Assembly (NCBI GenBank): GCA_013215655.1
Contig: JABSOX010000044.1
Coordinates: 1 to 45,502, forward strand
Direction: 5' to 3'
Length of the DNA stretch: 45,502 bases
Source of the DNA: Colwellia sp.
Lineage (GTDB): Bacteria > Pseudomonadota > Gammaproteobacteria > Enterobacterales > Alteromonadaceae
Part shown: one piece after another, positions 1 through 7,996 of the stretch
Position numbering within the stretch: the stretch's first letter is position 1
Layout: the number at the start of each line of letters is the position of its first letter
Program-made: the position numbers and the translations under genes
Notes under the pieces: model-generated
Told to the model about the DNA's origin: nothing
What the model saw: only the letters and a program-made list of their open reading frames with translations
Databases searched by the model: none

Positions 1-1414
1 CATTGATTAGACTTAAATGAAGACTGCGGGTAGAGCCCATATGCTGAATGCTGCCAGTGATAATCGTATCGACGCCATATTTATTATAAATGCCAGTAAT
101 ACTTGAGTCTTCAAGGTTTCTAATGTCACTGATTGGTAGTACCCAAGTTGTACCATCACCTTGTTGATAACCGACTTCGGCTAAATCGCTACTGAGCATA
201 GTGGCGATACCGTCGCTAAATATTTGTAAAACCGGATCGCCACTAATATTGTCAAAGGGTAAAAAGGCGATTTTTTTTGATTCAAGCAATTGTCGGGCAA
301 TCAACTCTTGCGTACTAGGAGGGAACAATACGCTGCGAATACTCCAAGCTAATATAACCATCAGCGGCATGGCGATTACAATTTTCATAAGCCAATGTTG
401 TTGTTGCCACCAATTTTTTTTATGATTTATCTTTTCATCAATAACGTTAAGTTCTTGCGCTAATTCTGCGGCGCTTTGATAACGTGCTGAGGGTTCTACT
501 TGTAATAACTTATCAACAATGGCGATCAGTTCAGCTGGCACTGCGGTTTTACTCTCGGTCTTATGTTCAGCCTTTTGTTCGACAATCAGTTCGGCTAAAG
601 ACGTATATTCACCCTTGGTAATAGCTTGGCTAATTTGTTGAAAATTAAAACCCAAAAATGGTTTAACGCCAGTTAACATTTCGTATAAAACAATGCCAAG
701 CGAAAACAAGTCAGAGCGGGCATCACTGGCCTGTCCTAAAATTTGCTCCGGTGCCATATATAGTGGTGAACCTGTAATGATAGGCTGCTTATGATCAGCT
801 GAAGGCTCTTGCTTTTTTTCTGCTGAAGGCTCTGGTGCTGAAGGCTCTTGTTCTAAAGGTTCAATCAACGCGGCAATACCAAAGTCGAGTACTTTAATAT
901 GTCCGTTAACATCCACCATAATATTTTGTGGTTTAATGTCACGATGAATAATGAGTTGTTGATGGGCACAACTCAGTGCAGCAACTATTTGTTGGGTATA
1001 CGCCAACACTTTCTTTAGTGGTAAACCCTGCGAGGGAATAACGGCATTTAACGGCTGACCATCAACCCACTCCATCACAATAAAATTAGCGTCCTCGTCA
1101 CGAGCAATGTCATACACAGTAACAATATTCGGGTGGTTAAGTTTCGAAATGGTTTTCGCTTCTGCCAGTATTAATGGCCGTTGATCCTTACTAATATGGA
1201 TCATTTTAATCGCAACAAAACGCTCTAATGCCAAGTCTTTAGCTTTATAAACCGCGCCCATGCCACCCTTACCTAAAATATCGATAATTTTAAAGTGCGC
1301 CAACCTGCTATGCTTGAGCTGCGTGGCTTGCTGATCATCAGAAAGCAACACTTGCTCATTACACAGTGTATCGTCTAGCGCGAGTGTATCGTTGTCTAGA
1401 TTGTTTGGGTTCAT
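1..1414 (-). CDS. Membrane serine/threonine protein kinase with TolB-like outer domain (3' end outside window)
   Basis: Hanks-type kinase that would phosphorylate Ser/Thr of partner proteins. I translated it by hand from the ATG at 1412-1414; the frame is open to the left edge, so the C-terminus is missing. Visible motifs: glycine loop GKGGMG (about residues 48-53), VAIK lysine 70, catalytic HRDIKPQN (157-164), DFG (177-179) and APE (221-223). A hydrophobic segment at about 343-362 is followed by KKIAFLPFDNISGD and SDGIATMLSSDLAE, which resemble the TolB-like domain that often follows bacterial STPKs. The loop between DFG and APE carries an unusual insert with three EPSA repeats (about 190-206). 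No strong ribosome site precedes the start. The FHA protein encoded upstream on the same strand is a plausible partner or substrate. The kinase assignment is firm; the target is unknown. Confidence 0.93.
   Translation of the reverse strand, partial: MNPNNLDNDTLALDDTLCNEQVLLSDDQQATQLKHSRLAHFKIIDILGKGGMGAVYKAKDLALERFVAIKMIHISKDQRPLILAEAKTISKLNHPNIVTVYDIARDEDANFIVMEWVDGQPLNAVIPSQGLPLKKVLAYTQQIVAALSCAHQQLIIHRDIKPQNIMVDVNGHIKVLDFGIAALIEPLEQEPSAPEPSAEKKQEPSADHKQPIITGSPLYMAPEQILGQASDARSDLFSLGIVLYEMLTGVKPFLGFNFQQISQAITKGEYTSLAELIVEQKAEHKTESKTAVPAELIAIVDKLLQVEPSARYQSAAELAQELNVIDEKINHKKNWWQQQHWLMKIVIAMPLMVILAWSIRSVLFPPSTQELIARQLLESKKIAFLPFDNISGDPVLQIFSDGIATMLSSDLAEVGYQQGDGTTWVLPISDIRNLEDSSITGIYNKYGVDTIITGSIQHMGSTRSLHLSLIN
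798..848. repeat. Three copies of a 12-bp unit inside the kinase gene
   Basis: GCTGAAGGCTCT occurs at 798-809, 822-833 and 837-848. On the coding strand it gives the repeated peptide EPSA in the kinase activation segment. The copies are exact at the core and separated by short variable spacers. Confidence 0.85.
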
Positions 1415-1767
1415 TTGGTTGTTTTGGCTGAATTTTTTCAATTAATATCCATATCAAAAAAATAGTAGGTCAATACCATACCTTATAGGCAGGATTAACT
1501 TGGTGTTACGACTATTTTTACTTCTTATTATTTATTATTTATTATTTATTATTTAATGAAATTCATTATTATACCGCCAATAATCACATGGCAATGTCAA
1601 AATGTCGATAATTTTGAATTACATTAATTTCAGTAATTTTTGCGTCATTCGTACTTTAAGAAAATAATACAGCTAAATAGATGTGGTGATTACAGTATTA
1701 GTTAGGATATAGACAGGATTTTGACTTAGGTTTGGTTAGCGTGTTGATTAATACTATTGTTAAGATT
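1415..1767. other. Gap between the kinase and FHA genes
   Basis: About 350 AT-rich bases without a convincing gene. They hold the heptamer repeat at 1525-1555 and must contain any promoter for the kinase. I see no clear terminator for the FHA gene. Confidence 0.6.
1525..1555. repeat. Heptanucleotide tandem repeat (TTATTAT x4 plus a partial unit)
   Basis: Four perfect TTATTAT units (1525-1552) and a trailing TTA. The array lies about 110 bp upstream of the kinase start codon, where a promoter or upstream activating region is expected. Copy number of such arrays can vary by slippage. Confidence 0.85.
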
Positions 1768-2748
1768 TTAACTGGTCAAATTACGAGTATCATATTCAAC
1801 CTCATCACCTTTAATAATACAAAAACATGTGGATGCTAAACGTATTTTCCCGACATTACGTTCGATAATATTACTGGTTTCACAGGTATTATTAAGTGCT
1901 TCAACAAATTGTTTACGAATGCGGTAAATGAGAATATTCAAATGGCTGGCATCAACTCCCAAACCTTTGGCAAGTAATTCTGAATAAACCCAGCCTTGTT
2001 CGCTATTAGCAAGGCCAGCATTTACATCTTTAGCTCGTTGTCGCGCTAAACACAGGGTGAGGTAATGGTGATTACGCACCAGCAAATCAAGTTTTTGTTC
2101 GCCACTTTGCATAAAAACATGAGTACTTTCTTCATCAAGGCTGGTTTGAAAGAGAAAGGTTAATTCGTTGAGCGAGGTAACACTCGGCCTGAGTATTTGC
2201 GTATCGGCAAGTGTACTGTTTATTTGCAATTGCCATTTTAAACCATCAATCGTTAAAACGTCTTTATTTTGCAATTCCACCGGGACTATTGATTCATTTA
2301 GATTATCATCAACTATTTCTTGCCACCAAGAGTACGTTTGGTTGTTATAACGCAGTAATATTTTGTGTGATTTTTTGCTTGGTAATAAATGGAAATACTC
2401 GAGTTCAATAGCATCACTATTATGTTCGATAGGAATAAGACAATCACAGGGGGCTTTTGTGTCATGCACTTCAAAGGCATTACCTGACTTGCTAGCAAAA
2501 GTGAGTACATCACCGACATTAAGTTGTACTACTTTTTCTCGTCCCAACTTATTACCGTTGAGCCAAGTGCCGTTACTACTAACATCACGCAATAACCAAT
2601 GCTGTCCGTTCCATTCAATAAAGGCGTGGATCTTAGAGATATAAGCATCAGCGACAAAAGTATTTACCGAGTTCTTAAGTCGACCAAAGCTATGGTGTGA
2701 TTGTAATAAACAACGTTGTTGGGTTTGCTTATTGATTAAAACGGCCAT
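1768..2748 (-). CDS. FHA domain protein with C-terminal winged helix
   Basis: 326 residues. The first 100 form an FHA phosphothreonine-binding domain: SFGR (20-23), SKIH (38-41) and SSNGTWLNG (57-65) are the conserved binding-loop residues. The C-terminal part (about 215-312) ends in a pattern such as ILIYRIRKQFVEAL followed by a wing-like strand, resembling the OmpR/PhoB-type winged helix. FHA recognition of phosphothreonine fits a Ser/Thr kinase partner, and the kinase gene lies immediately downstream on the same strand. Inference: this is a kinase-responsive adaptor or DNA-binding regulator. No membrane segment is seen. The FHA call is firm; DNA binding is likely but not certain because the recognition helix is divergent. 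Confidence 0.85.
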   Translation of the reverse strand: MAVLINKQTQQRCLLQSHHSFGRLKNSVNTFVADAYISKIHAFIEWNGQHWLLRDVSSNGTWLNGNKLGREKVVQLNVGDVLTFASKSGNAFEVHDTKAPCDCLIPIEHNSDAIELEYFHLLPSKKSHKILLRYNNQTYSWWQEIVDDNLNESIVPVELQNKDVLTIDGLKWQLQINSTLADTQILRPSVTSLNELTFLFQTSLDEESTHVFMQSGEQKLDLLVRNHHYLTLCLARQRAKDVNAGLANSEQGWVYSELLAKGLGVDASHLNILIYRIRKQFVEALNNTCETSNIIERNVGKIRLASTCFCIIKGDEVEYDTRNLTS

Positions 2749-3009
2749 CTTTTCTTCTTATTTTTGTATCGGCTATTATCGAGTAGTTGACTAAAATGGG
2801 TAAAGAGACAAACGACAAGCTATCGCTTTAACTAAAGCTTCTCAACCAGTAACACCTCAATTGAAAGCATCAAAGTCACTAACACTTATCCATTCATTTT
2901 GCCTTATTTCATCTTATTTTGCCAAGCAATCGAGAAGTATTACCTAAAGGATAATTTTTTCAGTTCCTGCGAATATAAATATTTAGCTGTTATTTGATAA
3001 AATTTCTCT

Positions 3010-3879
3010 TTAGTCTTGAAGCGCTATAGATGCCATTTTCATAATGCTTTCCATTGATTTTGCACCGGCAATGAATAAACCATTATGACAAAACATAGCA
3101 TCATCAATATCAGTAACTTCGCTAAGCGCTTTATTGGATAACCCAGCCCATTGTTTAGGTAACGGTTTTCGATCTTCAAATGAACCAAGTTCTGCAGGTA
3201 CGGCATGAATTATCCATTCACCCGACAGCGAAGGGTAAACCATAAATAAAGCGTCTGCAGATAAGGTAAGAACCGTTTCTTTCCACGGAATATATTTTTC
3301 TAAAATAACTACTCTTGGATCTTTTGCCTTGGTAATCGCTTTAGTGACAATTTCTTTGGCACTAATATCACCGTCAGCAGAAGCGATGAACCGTTTCAAA
3401 ATGCGCGATGCAAAATCAACCGCTTCATCAAAACAGCTATCAAAGTGACTGTCTTCTTGCCACGTAGGATTAAACATTGCAATCGTTTGACTGAGGCTAA
3501 TGCCGTTATAAACACCTTCAACATGACCACAATCGACCGCATCAATCATTGATACTAGATTTACATCTACAGCATTTGCTACGTCTTGATTAGCTTGGCA
3601 TATTTCTAAACCATATTTTTGCCAAATCAAACCAAATGAGGAATAAGGAACGCCATTATCTCGCTTACCAGCACCACCACGTTGATGATGATCAAAACGA
3701 CCTGAATCTGGGTCATATTCACCACCTACATCGATCACAATATCAGCCTTGCCGATCAGGTCTAAGTCACGTGTACGTATGAGTTTAAAAGAAGGAATGA
3801 TCTGCCGAAGAGCAGCGATACTAAAAACATCGTCTGCATGAAAATTACCGTTGTGAGTTGCTATTATTTTATCGTTCAT
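3010..3879 (-). CDS. MYG1 / UPF0160 family metal-dependent hydrolase
   Basis: 289 residues, full length for bacterial MYG1-like proteins. The start THNGNFHADDVFS (8-20) and DSGRFDHHQRGG (58-69) give the His/Asp and D-H-H metal motifs of the DHH-like superfamily. The C-terminal half carries the family-typical sequence ending in CHNGLFIAGAKS. Eukaryotic MYG1 is a 3'-5' RNA exonuclease; the role of bacterial homologues is not settled, so only a metal-dependent phosphoesterase/hydrolase role is suggested. No signal peptide, so cytoplasmic. It stands alone between the FHA gene and the divergent amine oxidase. Confidence 0.9.
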   Translation of the reverse strand: MNDKIIATHNGNFHADDVFSIAALRQIIPSFKLIRTRDLDLIGKADIVIDVGGEYDPDSGRFDHHQRGGAGKRDNGVPYSSFGLIWQKYGLEICQANQDVANAVDVNLVSMIDAVDCGHVEGVYNGISLSQTIAMFNPTWQEDSHFDSCFDEAVDFASRILKRFIASADGDISAKEIVTKAITKAKDPRVVILEKYIPWKETVLTLSADALFMVYPSLSGEWIIHAVPAELGSFEDRKPLPKQWAGLSNKALSEVTDIDDAMFCHNGLFIAGAKSMESIMKMASIALQD

Positions 3880-4217
3880 TTGTATTCTTCATTTAAATAG
3901 TGTCATTTTGGAAAAGAGTAAAAAGGCATTGCTTAATACTTGAATGTTTTGGAAAGATGTAAGCCGTATAAGTCACTGGCGATTCTATACGAATATAACA
4001 AACAAAACAGCTAGTTTTAAATAATGGTTGCCAGCCTATGCATGCTACTTTTCTGTTTGGCCTGCTATTTTTAACGAGTCGTTCTTTATTGACTGCCACA
4101 AAAGTTCAACAGTCATAAAAACTCAATCTGATGCGATTACTGCTTGCCTGAATCTATGAATATGTTTACGCTCTTAATTAAAAAAAAATTGCGGATGAAA
4201 TTCAATACTATACTGTT
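3880..4217. other. Divergent intergenic region, nothing specific seen
   Basis: About 340 bp between the MYG1-type gene (minus) and the amine oxidase (plus). A 68-codon open frame on the minus strand here has no recognisable composition and is probably spurious. It presumably contains both promoters; I could not fix -35/-10 elements. Confidence 0.4.
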
Positions 4218-5507
4218 ATGGATAAATCTAACTATACAAAAAATCTTGTTAATCAAGCTCGTCGAAAATTTTTAAAACAAAGTTTAGTGATGTGTTCTAG
4301 CGCAAGTATTGCTGCATGTGGTGGCGGCTCAACACCCACACAACTAGCTACTTCCCCTCTTCCTCCAACAACGAATTCTAACGATACGCCCGGTATATTA
4401 ACTGAAACCTCAGCACCATTAAATATCGTAATAATTGGTGCTGGCATGTCAGGATTAATTGCCGGCTATGAGTTACTCAGAGCCGGTCATCAAGTGACAA
4501 TACTCGAAGCTCGTGACAGATTCGGAGGTCGAGTCCATACTTTGTATGATACCTTTGAAAATGGACAATTTGCTGAAGCCGGCGCATCCAGAATCCCATC
4601 CAATCACAATTTAACGCTGTCTTACATTGAGCACTTTGAGCTAAATATTGATCCATTTTATCCGAGAACTAATAATTACTTTAACATTCAAAATAATGTC
4701 AGTTCCATTATCTCGGCACAAGAATACATTAATCAACCACCTTGGCCTGGTTCAGTCAATCGCAGCGACTTTTATAAAATTAGAGGTGGCATGGCTAATC
4801 TACCTTTAGCACTAGCAAATAGCCTTAGTGATAATATCGTTTATGCATCTCCTGTTGAGTCAGTGCAACAATCAAATGAAAACGTGGTTATTTATACCCG
4901 TAATAATGAACAATATTTGGCAGATAGAGTTTTGTGTACCGTGCCATTACCGGTATTAAATAAAATCTCTTTTACTCCGCCATTGTCAGATCAAAAAACA
5001 TTAGCAAGTAATGGTGGCTATGACTATACAGACTCAACAAGACTCTATACCCAGTTCTCAGAGCGCTTTTGGTTAGCCGATAATCTAAACGGTTGGGGTG
5101 ATACAAACTGGCCTGAAGAGGTTTGGCAACCCACTTGGGATAGTGGTGAAAGCTCAGGTATTATTCAAAGTTATCTTCGCGATACTACGGCTACAGAGAT
5201 AGACTCATTTGACATGCTCCAACAAATTGAAAGTGTGCATACTCGCTGGCAACATGTTTTCCCTCAATTTGAAGATATTATTATTAGAAATCATGTTCAT
5301 TCATGGCAAAAGGAAATTTGGACGGGTTCAGCATACGCATCCCCTACTAATACCCAAAATGTAGCCCTTGCCTCTCATATAGGGCTTGCAGAAGGTAGGG
5401 TACATTTTGCAGGGGAACATGCATCACAATTTCATGGCTGGATACAAGGCGCAATAGCATCAGGTATCCGTGCAGCTAATGAAATACATAACTTAACTAA
5501 TCGCTAA
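4218..5507 (+). CDS. Flavin-dependent amine oxidase, Tat/lipoprotein-type export signal
   Basis: 429 residues. Flavin amine oxidases oxidise amines to imines using FAD and oxygen. The FAD-binding Rossmann motif IIGAGMSGL (72-80) is followed by LEARDRFGGR (96-105), and the C-terminal GRVHFAGEHASQFHGW is the usual second FAD contact. The N-terminus has a twin-arginine pattern RRKFLK (15-20), a hydrophobic stretch, then IAAC with Cys34 and a Gly/Ser/Thr/Pro-rich linker. This suggests folded export by Tat and possible lipid anchoring at Cys34. No clear Shine-Dalgarno precedes the ATG. The substrate cannot be told from sequence; tryptophan 2-monooxygenase-like and polyamine oxidase-like enzymes share these motifs. 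Confidence 0.88.
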   Translation: MDKSNYTKNLVNQARRKFLKQSLVMCSSASIAACGGGSTPTQLATSPLPPTTNSNDTPGILTETSAPLNIVIIGAGMSGLIAGYELLRAGHQVTILEARDRFGGRVHTLYDTFENGQFAEAGASRIPSNHNLTLSYIEHFELNIDPFYPRTNNYFNIQNNVSSIISAQEYINQPPWPGSVNRSDFYKIRGGMANLPLALANSLSDNIVYASPVESVQQSNENVVIYTRNNEQYLADRVLCTVPLPVLNKISFTPPLSDQKTLASNGGYDYTDSTRLYTQFSERFWLADNLNGWGDTNWPEEVWQPTWDSGESSGIIQSYLRDTTATEIDSFDMLQQIESVHTRWQHVFPQFEDIIIRNHVHSWQKEIWTGSAYASPTNTQNVALASHIGLAEGRVHFAGEHASQFHGWIQGAIASGIRAANEIHNLTNR

Positions 5508-5552
5508 AGTTAGTGTCTCAAATAGAACATACAATTAGTATATTCAAACCTA

Positions 5553-5665
5553 GACAAAAAAAGGGTTATTACACTTGCGTGTTATTACCCTTTTCTCTTT
5601 ATAAATTCTAACTAAATATCAGTGATACTCACTAACATATTGATGAATGTACACTTTAGGAAAAA
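5553..5665 (+). repeat. Dispersed fdx-tail/terminator element, copy 1 (degenerate)
   Basis: Hairpin at about 5561-5594 with an A-run on one side and a T-run on the other, so it can terminate both the amine oxidase and the converging PD40 gene. The conserved tail (about 5614-5656) matches the other copies. On the minus strand it reads I-N-M-(V)-S-E-Y-H-stop after allowing a one-base deletion. It is the most diverged of the five copies. Confidence 0.75.
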
Positions 5666-5717
5666 ATTCAACCTCAAGTTTTAGGTTTTACCCTTGAGTT
5701 CAAATAGTGAATGTTAT

Positions 5718-5762
5718 GCGATCCTTTATATTAGGAGGCGACTATTTTTCCACTAGGATCGC
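5718..5762. repeat. Inverted repeat
   Basis: GCGATCCT at 5718-5725 is mirrored by AGGATCGC at 5755-5762 with a 29-bp loop. It lies between the convergent amine oxidase and PD40 genes. Function is unknown; the arms are short and the loop is long. Confidence 0.5.
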
Positions 5763-5792
5763 TTGTTATATGAATTGTTATATGAATTGTTA
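5763..5792. repeat. 12-bp direct repeat at the end of the PD40 gene
   Basis: TTGTTATATGAA occurs twice in tandem (5763-5774, 5775-5786) and a third partial unit runs into the stop codon of the PD40 gene at 5790-5792. Confidence 0.75.
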
Positions 5793-6647
5793 TTTGGGTC
5801 TGAGGTTCTCAATAATCTGTGCATCTACCCAGAATATATCTCCGGTGTCACCGCCAAAAGATCGATGAAAGAAAAAGTACTTTCCATCAGGTGATATACT
5901 TCCATATGCTTCTGCGAATTCTGTATTTATCTTATCTCCTAAATTAATTGCAGCGCCCCATGAATCATCCTTTTCTCGAAAACTAATATATAAATCATTA
6001 TCACCCTGTCCACCTTCTTTTTCATCATCCCATATCAAATAAGATTCATCCGGAGCAATGAAGGGGTGTGCCTTCATTTCCCCCATGTCAATATCCTTGT
6101 TCAATGATTTCGGCTTTTCACGTTTACCATCTATTAATCGCGAATAACGAATATTACCTATCCTAGTTGCCTCATCAAAATAGTAAGTTCCTTTAGATGA
6201 AACCGTAAGGCGCATAATAGGAATGTCTTTAAAAGGAGCACCAAGACTTTTCACCTCTGACCAGCCAAAACTTGTTTTCTCCCGATATTTACTTCCCAAA
6301 TACAAAGTTTTACCGTCAGTAGAAATAAATGGCTCCCCCGCTCTGGGAGGCACAACAGACTCGACCCACCGATTATCTTTATATTGAATAACAACCAAGG
6401 TATTATTTTTATATTCCCCACCTCTTCTGCGAAAATAGAACTCTTTTAAATCGGGTGAAAAAGCAGCTTCGGCTTCCCTAAAATCAGTCTTGATAATACT
6501 AGGAGCAAATAATTCAGGGATTAAACCAGGTGGTTTTTGGCCAAGATAGTGGCTATTGAGCATGGGAGTGTCATTTTGACTATGGTTGGCGCAACTCGCC
6601 ATCAATACCGACAGTAGTGATAACATTATAGGTAAAGTAGATTTCAT
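5790..6647 (-). CDS. PD40 beta-propeller lipoprotein (paralogue A)
   Basis: 285 residues. The signal sequence ends in LMASC with Cys19, so this is probably a lipoprotein of the envelope. The body carries TolB-like PD40 blades, for example FSPDLKEFYFRRR, PFIAPDESYLIWD and ISPDGKYFFF, and ends in WVDAQIIENLRPK. Two further copies of the family lie at 7997-8851 and 8898-9761; all share GQKPPG near the mature N-terminus and the same C-terminal signature. Such propellers usually bind proteins or ligands; no catalytic residues are evident. It follows the serine hydrolase gene by about 10 bp on the same strand, so the two are probably co-transcribed. The fold is well supported; the function is unknown. 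Confidence 0.82.
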   Translation of the reverse strand: MKSTLPIMLSLLSVLMASCANHSQNDTPMLNSHYLGQKPPGLIPELFAPSIIKTDFREAEAAFSPDLKEFYFRRRGGEYKNNTLVVIQYKDNRWVESVVPPRAGEPFISTDGKTLYLGSKYREKTSFGWSEVKSLGAPFKDIPIMRLTVSSKGTYYFDEATRIGNIRYSRLIDGKREKPKSLNKDIDMGEMKAHPFIAPDESYLIWDDEKEGGQGDNDLYISFREKDDSWGAAINLGDKINTEFAEAYGSISPDGKYFFFHRSFGGDTGDIFWVDAQIIENLRPK

Positions 6648-6657
6648 GATTATTTCC

Positions 6658-7881
6658 TTATTTAATAAACGCAGGTATGATGGTTTTTGAAACCTGAGTC
6701 ATTATTGTATCTTCGCTATCAACGCCAGTGATCACAATAATTAAATCAAGCTCTTGAATCGCAATTATGCGTTGTCCGCCACCACCCCAAGCAAATTTGG
6801 CGTCATAGCTTTTATCACCGACTGCTATATTCGCTTGATACCAAAAATAGCCGTAACGATAGGTTTCGGGCATCCAATCTTGGGTAGGCTTAATAAGTCC
6901 ACTGGTCGCCTTAGCCAGATAATCTGCTGGAATAAGCTGTTCGCCGTTCCATTTGCCATTGTTAATGACTACGCTGCCCCACTTGAGCATATCACGAGAC
7001 GTCATTTTCACGCGCCAACCAGCTTCCGGCAGGCCACTAACGTGAGTCTGCCAGCGATAATTCGTGATGCCCATTTTGTCGAGAAGTTCACGTTTAATAA
7101 AGTCTTTGGCCGTCCCCGGCACAACGGCCTCGATGACTTGCATTACCAACGGTGGATTGAAATTTCCATATTTATAGATCTGAGACTCTGCAGTAATAGG
7201 TGCGCTATGCTCAAGCAGGGCTTGAACGAAACCTTGACCTTTTAACGCAGCAGGATTTTTCTCAAGTTCTTTCCATTTATCGCTACTGACGCTAAGTCCC
7301 CCATGCATGGTCAATGCCTTATGGAGTGTGATTTTTTCTGCACCCTCAACAAATTTTGTTGGATCGAGATCTTTAAGAAAGCTGACTAAGGGCTTATCCA
7401 AATCAGCCATGGTCAAGTAACCTAACTGGATTGCGCGGCCCAACGTCAAGCTGGTGTATGCTTTGACGGCCGACGCTTGGCCGTGGGCCAGATTAATACG
7501 AGCACGCTGATAGTATGATTCAAAGAGGAGTTTTCCCTTATGAGCAATCAGCAGGCTGTCGTAGTCACCGTGCTTACTGTCACCAATCTCCTGAGCAAGA
7601 TTGACAATCATGTCCTTATCACCGCCATCAATGCCTAATTCGCCAACGGCAATACCATCTTTTCTATTGGCTGGCTTTGAGTCAATATAGGCTTTTTTAA
7701 GAAAAGGCATATCCCAAAATGAGAGTTTGGCCTCGGCTGCTGAAACCTCTGGTGCTCGACTATTCGTTCCTTTGACATTTTTTTCGGTACTTGCTGCAAC
7801 TGTATTAATAAAAACAAAGCTGCTTACACTGCTTAAGAGCGCAACGGTAATTAAACATTTAAATTTTAAATTGATGTTCAT
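6658..7881 (-). CDS. Class C beta-lactamase-like serine hydrolase
   Basis: 407 residues with an N-terminal signal peptide (about 1-30), so exported. The penicillin-binding/class C fold is indicated by SAVK at 137-140 (SxxK nucleophile motif), YGN at 238-240 (YxN motif) and FAWGGGGQRIIAI near the C-terminus in place of the KTG box. The sequence around SAVKAYTSLTLGRAIQLGYL is typical of the PF00144 hydrolase/esterase group rather than true resistance enzymes. Likely an envelope esterase, peptidase or amidase; substrate unknown. It sits between PD40 paralogues and probably shares a transcript with them. By eye the coding region is more GC-rich than its surroundings, which may point to transfer. 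Confidence 0.88.
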   Translation of the reverse strand: MNINLKFKCLITVALLSSVSSFVFINTVAASTEKNVKGTNSRAPEVSAAEAKLSFWDMPFLKKAYIDSKPANRKDGIAVGELGIDGGDKDMIVNLAQEIGDSKHGDYDSLLIAHKGKLLFESYYQRARINLAHGQASAVKAYTSLTLGRAIQLGYLTMADLDKPLVSFLKDLDPTKFVEGAEKITLHKALTMHGGLSVSSDKWKELEKNPAALKGQGFVQALLEHSAPITAESQIYKYGNFNPPLVMQVIEAVVPGTAKDFIKRELLDKMGITNYRWQTHVSGLPEAGWRVKMTSRDMLKWGSVVINNGKWNGEQLIPADYLAKATSGLIKPTQDWMPETYRYGYFWYQANIAVGDKSYDAKFAWGGGGQRIIAIQELDLIIVITGVDSEDTIMTQVSKTIIPAFIK

Positions 7882-7996
7882 AGCTTTCCTATAGTCCTTT
7901 TCACTATCTGTACTTAATTTTATTCGAAGCAGTGCGTTTTCATATCTGCTCTATATCTGCTCTATATCCGCGATTTTGTTCTAGCTATGCTGCTTA

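Noticed and set aside
3893-4099. 68-codon minus-strand frame upstream of the MYG1-type gene
   Set aside because: No ribosome site, no recognisable motif and unusual composition; probably chance.
6754-7245. 163-codon plus-strand frame inside the serine hydrolase gene
   Set aside because: Shadow frame of a clearly conserved hydrolase on the opposite strand; no start signal.
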